From Pirellulales bacterium (GTDB lineage: Bacteria; Planctomycetota; Planctomycetia; Pirellulales; Thermoguttaceae), in contig JAUWHT010000460.1 in NCBI GenBank assembly GCA_030605745.1, forward strand, positions 1 through 8,984: 8,984 nucleotides of DNA. The letters run 5' to 3'. Below, one piece after another: positions 1 through 5,852 of this stretch. The notes below the pieces were generated by a model. That model worked only from the letters and a program-made list of their open reading frames with translations, ran no database searches and was not told the origin of the DNA. The number at the start of each line of letters is the position of its first letter. Position 1 is the first letter of the stretch. The position numbers and the translations under genes were made by a program.

Positions 1-136
1 ACGAAGGGCGTGGTTGGGAACGCCGGTAGGCGCCGCCTTGCTGCCCATCATCACGCCCATCGCTACGCTTTGGGCGTGCCACACGGTGGGTGGCACGCCC
101 AGAGGAACGAAGGGCGTGGTTGGGAACGCCGGCAGG
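1..136. repeat. 30-bp direct repeat pair flanking an 11-bp-stem hairpin
   Basis: Positions 1-30 and 107-136 match at 29 of 30 bases; the only difference is T27 versus C133. Each copy contains a small inverted repeat, GGCGT...ACGCC. Between them 72-82 (GGGCGTGCCAC) and 90-100 (GTGGCACGCCC) form a perfect 11-bp stem with a 7-base loop. The window begins at the first base of the left copy, so the repeat may extend further left or be one unit of a longer array with a 106-bp period. Confidence 0.75.
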
Positions 137-194
137 TGCTCGTGATTGACCGTGTGCCACTGTTTTACAGAAGCAGCGTGCATGGAAGATGACA

Positions 195-236
195 GCCGGC
201 AGATGTGGCCAATTCTTGATCTTGAAATCTGCCGGC
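195..236. repeat. 10-bp perfect inverted repeat
   Basis: GCCGGCAGAT at 195-204 and ATCTGCCGGC at 227-236 are exact reverse complements around a 22-base loop. The loop and right arm form most of an element that recurs near 8516-8548 (separate entry). Confidence 0.65.
205..236 (+). repeat. Dispersed intergenic element, copy A
   Basis: Bases 205-236 match the reverse complement of 8516-8548 at 30 of 33 aligned positions, with one single-base gap and two substitutions. The shared core reads AATTCTTGA(T/C)CTTGAAATC followed by (T/G)GCCGGC. A looser similarity, GGCGGGG(A/C)TATT, continues to about 255. This copy lies about 270 bases before the isomerase start, in the same direction as that gene. 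Function is unknown; shared regulatory site, transcript-end element or small repeat family are all possible. Confidence 0.6.
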
Positions 237-288
237 AGGCCGGGGGGCGGGGATATTTGCCAAAACTCATCCCCGGCGCGCCGGGGCA

Positions 289-350
289 CCGGGGTGCCGG
301 CGAGACGCCGGCGTTGCGATGTGCCGGGGTGCCGGCGAGACGCCGGCGTT
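289..350. repeat. Two exact copies of a 27-bp hairpin-forming repeat
   Basis: Positions 289-315 and 324-350 are identical over 27 bases and are separated by 8 bases. Each copy holds a perfect stem, GCCGGCG-AGA-CGCCGGC (296-312 and 331-347). The 16-bp palindrome at 271-286 and GGCACC-GG-GGTGCC at 285-298 lie directly beside copy 1, so the block is a run of hairpins resembling REP-type extragenic repeats. With only two copies and an 8-base gap it is not a CRISPR array. Confidence 0.75.
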
Positions 351-442
351 ACAACGTCCACGGCGGTCGATGGGAATTGTTGGGCCGGTGAAGCATACGT
401 CCAAAAACACCAACAATTCATAAAACGCCGGGAAAACGCCAC

Positions 443-470
443 TTGCAGGTGAACGTACATTAACTACGAT
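443..470 (+). promoter_or_regulatory. Weak candidate sigma70-type promoter for the isomerase gene
   Basis: TTGCAG at 443-448, a 16-base spacer, then TACGAT at 465-470. Each box is only a partial match to consensus (3/6 and 4/6). The site is AT-richer than its surroundings and lies about 40 bases before the chosen start, which is the main reason to list it. Confidence 0.25.
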
Positions 471-507
471 AATAGTGCAATTGCCTTCCACGAAAAGGAA
501 ATCGAAC

Positions 508-1350
508 ATGATCGAACTGGGTCTGCACACCGACAACTGGCGCCCGTTAAGCGGCAACTTCCAGACCGCCGCCGAATCGGCGCTGAAGTACGGGATCGAG
601 CACCTCGAATTCGCCGCAATCCACGGACAGTATTTTGTCCAGGCGATGGGATACGATCCGGGAATCTCGCTGCAATCGAATCCCCTGGCGCTGCGGCGCT
701 ATTGCGACCAGAGGGGGCTGAAGATCTCCCAGATCGACGGTTCTTATCCCCTGATGGGCCCGATGGGCTCCACGTTCGGCGTGCAGTACTGCCAACAGAG
801 CATCCGCTTCGCCGCGGACCTCGGCTGCCCGATGGTCGATACGGTCGACGGCGCCTTCGAGATCGAGGGTTTCAGTCGCGAGGAGGTGTTCAACATCACC
901 TGCGCCAACATCCGCGAGTGTCTCCCGTGGGCCGAAGACTACAAGGTGATTATCAACGTAGAACCCCATGGCCCGTACACTTCCGACGGCGACTTCATGG
1001 AACGGCTCTACGAGTATTTCCAGTCGGAATACCTACAGATGAACTTCGACACGGGCAATACCTTTATCGCCGGTCTGGATCCGCTGGAGTACCTCAAGCG
1101 GATGCGCAAGTACGTCACCCATCTGCACATTAAGGACGTCAGCGAGGGTCTGGCCGCGGCCGTCCGAGGCGAGGAGACCGGTATCGCCACCAGCGAAGTG
1201 GCCATCGGCGGCGGCGTGAACGCTGAAAACATCAAGAAGTGCATCCAATACCTCAACGAAACCAACTTCGATGGCGTGGCCTCGATCGAGTGCTGCGGCT
1301 CCGACGAGAACATCAGCCACAGTGTGGAGTTCCTCCGCGCGCTGATCTGA
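508..1350 (+). CDS. Sugar phosphate isomerase/epimerase (TIM barrel, AP endonuclease 2 superfamily)
   Basis: This 280-residue cytoplasmic-type protein has no signal peptide or membrane segment and looks like a full-length xylose-isomerase-like TIM barrel (COG1082 type). Likely metal-ligand positions, all at expected strand ends, are Glu34 (HLEFAAIHG), Glu152 (INVEPHG), Asp181 (NFDTGN), His207 (THLHIKDV) and Glu261 (SIECCG). Family members interconvert or epimerise sugars, sugar phosphates or inositols with a divalent metal; the substrate cannot be told from the sequence. ATG508 is preferred over the in-frame ATG475 because AAGGAA at 493-498 lies 9 bases before it, and the extra 11 residues are a polar tail outside the fold. 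The gene stands alone; GCCGCC/GGCGGC at 1353-1376 is the only hairpin directly after it. The fold is secure, the precise activity is not. Confidence 0.9.
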   Translation: MIELGLHTDNWRPLSGNFQTAAESALKYGIEHLEFAAIHGQYFVQAMGYDPGISLQSNPLALRRYCDQRGLKISQIDGSYPLMGPMGSTFGVQYCQQSIRFAADLGCPMVDTVDGAFEIEGFSREEVFNITCANIRECLPWAEDYKVIINVEPHGPYTSDGDFMERLYEYFQSEYLQMNFDTGNTFIAGLDPLEYLKRMRKYVTHLHIKDVSEGLAAAVRGEETGIATSEVAIGGGVNAENIKKCIQYLNETNFDGVASIECCGSDENISHSVEFLRALI

Positions 1351-1352
1351 GC

Positions 1353-1376
1353 GCCGCCTGCTCCGTTTGGGGCGGC
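1353..1376 (+). terminator. Possible weak terminator hairpin after the isomerase gene
   Basis: GCCGCC at 1353-1358 and GGCGGC at 1371-1376 pair around a 12-base loop, beginning 3 bases past the TGA. There is no T-run after the stem, so this is a weak candidate. Confidence 0.25.
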
Positions 1377-2101
1377 AGATCGGCTACCGTAGCGGCCCTT
1401 CGCGCGGCTTGTCGACGCAACGCCGCGACGTTTTCTTCGCCCTGTTTGTGTCCTTCCCGGCTGAGGAAAACCACCGATTCCTTTCCCATCAACCACTGCG
1501 TCAACGTTGTGTTCGGCAAGAAACCAGGGCGACGGGCGCCTCTCGGGCGAATTTGTGGCAAGAAATCACGCTCTCAAAAAAAAATTTCTGCCCGCCGAAT
1601 ATTCAGTACAGCCTCGCTTCGACCGGTTCCAACGGAGTGAACGTTGCGCACAACCGGCGCGCTGTCGGGTGGCTTTCTGGTAACAGCGCTCTTGCTTCAA
1701 TCGGCGTCGGCGGGGTCGTCGGATCGGTGCAACCAGAAGTGCCGCGACTCGGCTTTTTGCCGCGCGGATTTCGACACAGCATAAGCCGGCGACTGCGGAC
1801 TTCCCGCACGCTCTTGAAGCGTTTCTTGCTCCCCGAATTATCGCCGCTGCGAAGCGCTAAACACCGCGACTGAGGTTGGATAAAGCGGCCGGCGCGAGCG
1901 GCACTGGTGCTTGCGTAACTCTATGCCCAGACATGAGTTACGAAAACGATCCCGACCTACGCTGTCGCCTGCCGGACCATCCGGCGCGAGGAAAAATCGA
2001 CCCCTACAATCCGCCTTCAGATCAGTCTGCGCAGAACGTCCGGCGCACGTCCCCACCACGTACGCGACGTACGCGACGGCCGACGAACGGGCAAGCAACG
2101 T

Positions 2102-2137
2102 CGGTGCGATCGCGCTTGCCGCGGCGATCGCGCACCG
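2102..2137. repeat. Imperfect 12-bp hairpin
   Basis: CGGTGC (2102-2107) pairs with GCACCG (2132-2137), and GATCGC (2108-2113) with GCGATC (2124-2129). A two-base bulge lies at 2130-2131 and the loop has 10 bases. No T-run follows on either strand, so it does not look like a terminator. It may mark a structured transcript upstream of the lysine-rich gene. Confidence 0.4.
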
Positions 2138-2298
2138 TGTGTGACGAGTGTTGATGGGCAAGATACCGACGGCGGTTTTCAGCGCGCTGTGATGCTCGAC
2201 AAACGAGTCGGATAGCGTCCTTGCAGCGCGTCGGAGTAGGAGTCTTGCACACGGTTGTATGACGGGATCAGCTAACAAATTGGGGTTTGAACCACAAA

Positions 2299-2327
2299 TT
2301 GTACTTGCAAGGATTTTGAAAATTAGT
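2299..2327 (+). promoter_or_regulatory. Weak candidate promoter before the lysine-rich gene
   Basis: TTGTAC (2299-2304), a 17-base spacer and ATTAGT (2322-2327) lie in the most AT-rich part of the gap. The match to consensus is partial. If used, the leader would be about 165 bases long. Confidence 0.2.
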
Positions 2328-2487
2328 AGGATAGCGAAAGATGAAAGCGAACAGCGGCTTGTTTCGGCGCTCGGCGCGCCAGGGACAGGATGTCCGTGAG
2401 TTCGTTGTCTTGTTTCTGCGGCGAGGCACCTGCCGGATTTCGGCCCCAGCCCGACTGTCGGCAAGGTGATCGCCCAAAACGCTAGTT

Positions 2488-2493
2488 AGGAGG
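2488..2493 (+). promoter_or_regulatory. Strong Shine-Dalgarno site that fixes the GTG start
   Basis: AGGAGG lies 7 bases before GTG2501. It is the clearest ribosome-binding site in the window, and it supports this very low-complexity frame being truly translated. Confidence 0.75.
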
Positions 2494-2500
2494 ACGTGCG

Positions 2501-2692
2501 GTGGCCAAGAAGAAGGCAACGCGCAAGAAGGTCGCCAAGAAGAAGGCGGCCAAGAAAAAGGTGGCCAACAAGAGGAAAAAGAAAAAGGCCGCCAAGAAGA
2601 AGGTAGCCAGAAAGAAGGCCAAGAAGAAGGCCAAAAAGAAAAAGGCCGCCAAGAAGAAGAAAAAGGCTACCAAGAAGAAGAAGAAGAAGTAA
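2501..2692 (+). CDS. Small lysine/alanine-rich histone-tail-like protein
   Basis: This 63-residue protein consists almost only of Lys and Ala: 39 Lys, 14 Ala, 3 Arg, 3 Val, 2 Thr, one Asn and the initiator Met, with no acidic or aromatic residue. It is a run of degenerate K-K-K-A-A and K-K-K-V-A units that ends in six lysines. This is the composition of the C-terminal tail of eukaryotic histone H1 and of bacterial Lys-rich DNA-binding tails (Hc1-like, AlgP-like). A disordered polycation that coats DNA or RNA is the likely role; this is inference from composition. Reality of the gene is supported by AGGAGG at 2488-2493, a GTG start, a TAA stop and a terminator about 65 bases later. It has no globular domain, so it is either a free-standing tail protein or, less likely, a low-complexity artefact. 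It converges on rnc. Confidence 0.75.
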   Translation: MAKKKATRKKVAKKKAAKKKVANKRKKKKAAKKKVARKKAKKKAKKKKAAKKKKKATKKKKKK

Positions 2693-2756
2693 GTCGCCGG
2701 GCGGTATCGCCTCGCGCGGCTGACGACTTCTTCGGCTTTGTGAGCTTGCTACGACG

Positions 2757-2801
2757 AGAAAGAAACGCCCGGCACGGCTGGCCGGGCGTTTCTATTTTCT
2801 T
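2757..2801. terminator. Two-way intrinsic terminator between the lysine-rich gene and rnc
   Basis: AGAAACGCCCGGC (2761-2773) and GCCGGGCGTTTCT (2781-2793) form a perfect 13-bp stem with a 7-base loop. ATTTTCTT follows on the plus strand, and TTTCTTTCTC follows the stem on the minus strand. It sits between convergent genes and can serve both: about 65 bases after the lysine-rich stop and about 110 bases after the rnc stop. Confidence 0.85.
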
Positions 2802-2905
2802 GATGCCCCCCTAGACAAGGGGCGGGTGCCGGTAAACATACCCTGTTTTCCCAGTCTGGGGTGTTTATCCAGAGAACACACAGGCCCGCGGTCCAGCGAT
2901 GTCTC

Positions 2906-3643
2906 TTAGTCGGATGGGAAGGGAACGGGCTCACCGTCGAGTTGGCTTAGGGCGTTTTGGGCGGCCCGTTGCTCCGCTTCCTTCTTGTTCCGCCCCCAGG
3001 CCGGCTGGTAGCGATTGCTGCCCACCTGCGCGGCAACCTTGAAGCACTTGTTGTGGTCAGGCCCTTTTTCGTCCAGCAACTGGTAGGTCGGCGTGGTGCC
3101 ATAATCCCGTTGGACCAACTGCTGCAACAACGACTTGTAGTTGGCGCCTAATTCGCCGCTGACGGCCAGTTCGACTTCCGGTTTGATGAATTTTTCGATG
3201 AACTTTCGGGAAGCGCCATCCCCACCGTCGAGGTAGATGGCTGCCACCAACGACTCGAACACGTCGGCCAACAGCGAAGGCGGCACGTCTGGATGGGTGG
3301 TCATACCCTTCCCCAATATGAGGAACTCTTCCATCCCCAGGGCCTCGCTGATCCTCGCGCACGTCTCGCGGCTGACCACCACCGATTTGATTTTGGTTAG
3401 GTCCCCCTCGAGGTAGTCGGGATACTGGTGGTACAACATCTCGCAGACCACCGCTCCGAGGATTGCGTCCCCGAGGAATTCCAGCCGTTCGTTCGAGGCC
3501 AAGCGGTGTTCGGCCCCCGAGGCGTGCGTCAGCGCTGCCCGCAACAGGCCTTTGTTCGCAAATTTGTAGCCGATCCGCCGTTCACAGTTCCCTAGGTCGA
3601 AAACCACCTGGGGACTCAAACCGGCCCGGACACCCAGAGACAT
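2906..3643 (-). CDS. rnc: Ribonuclease III
   Basis: Endoribonuclease that cuts double-stranded RNA in rRNA maturation and mRNA turnover; acts as a cytoplasmic dimer. From ATG3643 the protein has 245 residues, close to the family norm of about 225-250. The catalytic domain carries the signature NERLEFLGDAIL (about residues 51-62), with acidic metal ligands Glu52, Glu55 and Asp59, then Asp127 and Glu130 in LADVFESLVAAIYLDGG. A double-stranded RNA-binding domain follows, from NYKSLLQQLVQ (about 168) to KKEAEQRAAQNALSQL. An in-frame TTG at 3670 would add 9 residues. ATG3643 is favoured because AGGA lies 6 bases before it, while the TTG has no clear site. The gene has its own promoter (TTGACA at 3722-3727) and shares the terminator at 2757-2801 with the convergent gene. 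Confidence 0.96.
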   Translation of the reverse strand: MSLGVRAGLSPQVVFDLGNCERRIGYKFANKGLLRAALTHASGAEHRLASNERLEFLGDAILGAVVCEMLYHQYPDYLEGDLTKIKSVVVSRETCARISEALGMEEFLILGKGMTTHPDVPPSLLADVFESLVAAIYLDGGDGASRKFIEKFIKPEVELAVSGELGANYKSLLQQLVQRDYGTTPTYQLLDEKGPDHNKCFKVAAQVGSNRYQPAWGRNKKEAEQRAAQNALSQLDGEPVPFPSD

Positions 3644-3698
3644 GCAGAATCCTGTCACGAAAGGATACAATCACTTACAACCCGTCACGATTCACGCA

Positions 3699-3727
3699 AC
3701 CTTAACAATAACCAAGGTTTTTGTCAA
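3699..3727 (-). promoter_or_regulatory. Promoter of rnc
   Basis: On the minus strand a perfect -35 box TTGACA (3727-3722) is followed by a 17-base spacer and TAAGGT (3704-3699) as a partial -10. Start of transcription near 3692 would give a leader of about 50 bases. AACCTT (3698-3703) and AAGGTT (3714-3719) form a 6-bp inverted repeat with a 10-base gap over the -10 and spacer, a possible operator or simply a chance repeat. Confidence 0.55.
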
Positions 3728-3804
3728 TCCGCGATGGATAGACCCGACCACCCCGCCGCCGCAAACGCAGTCAAGCCCACCGTCGTGATTGTGGCTGGTA
3801 GGCT

Positions 3805-3833
3805 TTGACATCATAAGCCGTTGCTGCAATACT
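3805..3833 (+). promoter_or_regulatory. Promoter of mgtE
   Basis: TTGACA (3805-3810), a 17-base spacer and AATACT (3828-3833, 4/6 to TATAAT) form a good sigma70-type promoter. Transcription would begin near 3840, about 28 bases before ATG3868. This leaves no room for an M-box Mg2+ riboswitch and rules out GTG3835 as the translation start for transcripts from here. Confidence 0.6.
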
Positions 3834-3867
3834 TGTGCACCAGGCGAAGAAGACCTCCGGTGCTGCC

Positions 3868-5229
3868 ATGACCAACGTACTCTACCTGCCCGAGCTACGC
3901 GAAATGTTGGCCAAAAACGACGCGGCTGCGCTGGCGGAATTCTGCACCGAGCTGCACCCGGCGCGGACCGCGGAGTTTATGGAGGGGCTCACGGCAAAGG
4001 AGGCCTGGGCGGTGTTGCAACACGCGGAGCTGCCGTTGCGGGTGGAGATCTTCGGCTTCTTCGAGACGGGTAAGCAGATTGAAATCATCGAGACGCTCGA
4101 TCGGGCCGAGATGGCGGCCTTCATCGGCAACCTGCCGCCGGACGATCGCGTCGACTTGCTGACCGAGGTCCGGCCCTGGATCGTCGAAGAGTTGATGCCG
4201 CTGATCCCCAGCGACGAGCGCCGCGACATCCAACGCCTAAGCGCCTATCCCGAGGATACCGCCGGCGCGGTGATGACCACCCAGTTCGCCCGCTTGAGCG
4301 AGGACCTCCCCGTCAGCCAGGCCCAGAACAAAATCGCCCGACAGGCCGAGGAACTGGAGACAATTTACTATCTGTACGTCGTCGACGAGGAGGACCACCT
4401 GCGGGGGCTGGTTTCCTTCCGGCAACTGGTCTCCGCGCTGGGCAAACCCGACACACGGATCGGCCAATTGATGGAACGCGACCTGGTCACCGTCAACGTG
4501 ACCGACGACCAGGAGGAAGTGGCCGCGAGGGTGGCTCGATACGACCTGCTGGCAATCCCCGTCGTCGACGACGAGCACCACATGCTGGGCATCATCACCC
4601 ACGACGACGTGATCGACGTGGTCCGCGAAGAAGCCACCGAAGATGCGCATCGAATCGCCGCCGTGGCGCCGCTGGACGTGGGATACCTGGAAACTCGCCT
4701 GCTCACGCTCACCTGGAAACGGGGTATCTGGCTGACGCTCCTGTTCTTTGGGGCCCTGCTGACCACGGCCGCCTTGGGTGAATACGAGTCAGTCACCAAG
4801 ACATACGCGTGGCTCGTGCTGTTCCTTCCTTTGGTCATTTCCACGGGCGGGAATACCGGTGGTCAGTCGGCAGCGTTGGTCATCAGGGCGCTTGCCACCA
4901 GGGACATCACACTCGGTGATTGGTGGCGCGTGATCCGCCGAGAGTTGGCGATTGGGTTGCTGCTGGGAGGGTTCCTGGGAGCGATCGGCTACCTGATCGC
5001 GTTGCGGATAGCTCCAACATACGCGGCAGCCACCGTGATCCCATTGACTCTGCTGCTGATAGTCCTTTGTAGTACGTTGTTGGGCTCCCTGTTGCCCTTG
5101 GCGTTCCGCCGCTTCGGGCTGGACCCGGCAATGATGAGCAATCCGTTCGTCTCCGTGTTGATCGACGTGTTGGGGATCATCATCTATATGAAGGTAGCTT
5201 TGAGCCTGCTCCCCCCGGGGGCGCAGTAG
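3868..5229 (+). CDS. mgtE: Magnesium transporter MgtE
   Basis: Mg2+-selective channel of the inner membrane, gated by cytoplasmic Mg2+. The 453 residues match the usual family length. Order: N-terminal helical MgtE-N domain (about 1-125; LPELREMLAKNDAAALAEF, LHPARTAEFMEGL), linker motif YPEDTAGAVMTT (127-138), two CBS domains (about 139-255; LYVVDEEDHLRGLVSF, IPVVDDEHHMLGIITHDDV), plug region, then five membrane helices near 286-303, 313-326, 361-380, 388-411 and 424-447. The family hallmark STGGNTGGQSAALVIRALA is at 325-343 and SNPFVSVLIDVLG near 424-436. Asp433 is likely the equivalent of the selectivity-filter Asp of Thermus MgtE. ATG3868 is chosen because the promoter at 3805-3833 leaves GTG3835 untranscribed, and the MgtE homology begins here. 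No strong Shine-Dalgarno site is seen. Monocistronic, convergent with tsaE. Confidence 0.96.
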   Translation: MTNVLYLPELREMLAKNDAAALAEFCTELHPARTAEFMEGLTAKEAWAVLQHAELPLRVEIFGFFETGKQIEIIETLDRAEMAAFIGNLPPDDRVDLLTEVRPWIVEELMPLIPSDERRDIQRLSAYPEDTAGAVMTTQFARLSEDLPVSQAQNKIARQAEELETIYYLYVVDEEDHLRGLVSFRQLVSALGKPDTRIGQLMERDLVTVNVTDDQEEVAARVARYDLLAIPVVDDEHHMLGIITHDDVIDVVREEATEDAHRIAAVAPLDVGYLETRLLTLTWKRGIWLTLLFFGALLTTAALGEYESVTKTYAWLVLFLPLVISTGGNTGGQSAALVIRALATRDITLGDWWRVIRRELAIGLLLGGFLGAIGYLIALRIAPTYAAATVIPLTLLLIVLCSTLLGSLLPLAFRRFGLDPAMMSNPFVSVLIDVLGIIIYMKVALSLLPPGAQ

Positions 5230-5230
5230 G

Positions 5231-5248
5231 CGCGGGCGGAAGCCCGCG
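5231..5248. terminator. Candidate terminator hairpin between mgtE and tsaE
   Basis: CGCGGGC (5231-5237) and GCCCGCG (5242-5248) form a perfect 7-bp stem capped by a GGAA (GNRA) tetraloop, one base after the mgtE TAG. It lies between convergent stops but has no adjoining T-run on either strand, so termination would be weak or factor-aided. Confidence 0.4.
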
Positions 5249-5271
5249 GAAGTGGTATGCTCGCCCTGTTT

Positions 5272-5772
5272 CTATAAATCGGCCTGCGAAGACCACGCTT
5301 CCAACCGCTCGATCATCTCCCCGTACCGGTCGCCGACGGCGATGACCTTGAAACGCCGCGATGCTGGGCCGGTGACCTCGATGTGGATCTCGATTCGCTC
5401 CCGCGGCAAGCTGGCCTTGACCCGATCGGCCCATTCGACCAGCACCAGGCTGTCGCTTTCGAAATACTCGTCCGGGCCGAGCTGGTCGAACTCATCCTCG
5501 TCGCGGAGCCGATAGGCGTCGATGTGGCAGATCGTGCGGCGGCCGTGGTACTCAGAGATGAGCACGAAGCTGGGGCTGACCACCTCCCGGCGGTCGACCC
5601 CGGCAGCCTCGGCGATCGCCTGCACCAGCCGCGTCTTGCCGGCGCCCAGCGTGCCGCACAGTGCGACGGTAGTTCCGTCGGGCAAAAGCTCGGCCAGCGC
5701 GGCGCCGAGGGCGGTGGTGCCCGACTGGTCGGCGGCATGGTAGGTAAAGTGATTCACGTTTAGCCCCGGCAT
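5272..5772 (-). CDS. tsaE: TsaE, ATPase subunit of the tRNA t6A threonylcarbamoyl transfer complex
   Basis: P-loop ATPase that works with TsaB and TsaD to place threonylcarbamoyl on adenosine 37 of ANN-decoding tRNAs; cytoplasmic, normally essential. The 166-residue product is of usual length (about 150-170). Visible motifs: Walker A GTLGAGKT (40-47, Lys46), the family SPT-F-type motif VSPSFVL (65-71), HIDAYRL (83-89) and EWADRV (113-118, Glu113 at the Walker B-like strand). It lies 80 bases after thiL in the same direction and is probably co-transcribed with it. The start is not certain. ATG5772 lacks a clear Shine-Dalgarno site and lies inside an inverted repeat; GTG at codon 6 (5757-5755), preceded by CGGGG, is an alternative that would remove only MPGLN. 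Confidence 0.94.
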   Translation of the reverse strand: MPGLNVNHFTYHAADQSGTTALGAALAELLPDGTTVALCGTLGAGKTRLVQAIAEAAGVDRREVVSPSFVLISEYHGRRTICHIDAYRLRDEDEFDQLGPDEYFESDSLVLVEWADRVKASLPRERIEIHIEVTGPASRRFKVIAVGDRYGEMIERLEAWSSQADL

Positions 5773-5848
5773 CCACGCTGGGAAATTGCGCCGCCGTACC
5801 GGCGGTGGCTAAACACTACGCCGCGCCGCGTGGACGCAGCGGCTAAAC
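5758..5848. repeat. Inverted-repeat cluster over the tsaE start
   Basis: The octamer GGCTAAAC occurs at 5807-5814 and 5841-5848 and, inverted as GTTTAGCC, at 5758-5765. Nested inside the first inverted pair is CCGCCG-TAC-CGGCGG (5791-5805). The tsaE start codon (5772-5770) falls between the paired arms. In mRNA the 8-bp arms could pair and enclose the initiation region. It may be a small repeat family invading the thiL-tsaE gap, or a translational control structure. Confidence 0.5.
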
Positions 5849-5852
5849 TCTT

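Larger units (their letters stand above)
1..507. other. Repeat-rich non-coding region upstream of the isomerase gene
   Basis: No reading frame here looks like a real protein; the short open frames are Arg/Gly/Pro-rich products of GC-rich repeats. The stretch is packed with palindromes and direct repeats, listed separately: a 30-bp repeat at 1-30 and 107-136, a hairpin at 72-100, an inverted repeat at 195-236, a 16-bp perfect palindrome at 271-286 (CCCCGGCGCGCCGGGG) and a 27-bp repeat at 289-315 and 324-350. From about 400 the sequence becomes more AT-rich and leads into the isomerase gene. This is typical of a repeat-laden intergenic region in a planctomycete-like genome; the taxonomic part is inference. 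Confidence 0.7.
1351..2487. other. Long stretch without a credible gene
   Basis: About 1.14 kb lie between the isomerase stop and the ribosome-binding site of the lysine-rich gene. The longest open frames are 1367-1873 on the plus strand and 1838-2464 on the minus strand. Their products are rich in Arg, Ser and Cys, show no domain, motif or hydrophobic pattern that I recognise, and lack convincing start signals, so I do not call them genes. Visible structure: A9 at 1576-1584 inside a short AGAAAT/ATTTCT inverted repeat (1561-1589); a tandem TACGCGACG pair (2061-2078); a bulged 12-bp hairpin at 2102-2137; and an AT-richer patch at 2270-2340 with an 8-bp direct repeat ACAAATTG (2275-2282, 2294-2301). 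It could be a long leader, an untranslated RNA, a decayed gene or plain spacer. Confidence 0.6.

Noticed and set aside
289..350. Possible CRISPR array
   Set aside because: Only two repeat copies with an 8-base gap, far too short for a spacer, and no cas gene in the window.
1367..1873. A 168-codon open frame on the plus strand in the long gap
   Set aside because: No motif, no convincing start signal, and an Arg/Ser-rich composition typical of non-coding GC-rich sequence.
2108..2131. Two GCGATCGC octamers resembling the cyanobacterial HIP1 motif
   Set aside because: Only two copies, both within one hairpin; no sign of genome-wide abundance, and the gene content does not suggest a cyanobacterium.
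2283..2293. tRNA T-arm-like GGTTTGAACC
   Set aside because: No acceptor, D-arm or anticodon arm can be placed around it; it is an isolated short match.
1838..2464. A 208-codon open frame on the minus strand in the long gap
   Set aside because: Composition rich in Arg, Ser, Cys and Ala, no recognisable motif, no ribosome-binding site; chance open frames of this size are common in GC-rich DNA.
2482..2673. A Phe/Leu/Ala-rich hydrophobic small protein on the minus strand
   Set aside because: It is simply the complement of the AAG-rich lysine codons; the plus strand has the AGGAGG site and the correctly placed terminator.
3834..3867. Mg2+-sensing M-box riboswitch upstream of mgtE
   Set aside because: The likely promoter leaves a leader of about 28 bases, much too short for an M-box, and the upstream sequence shows no such structure.
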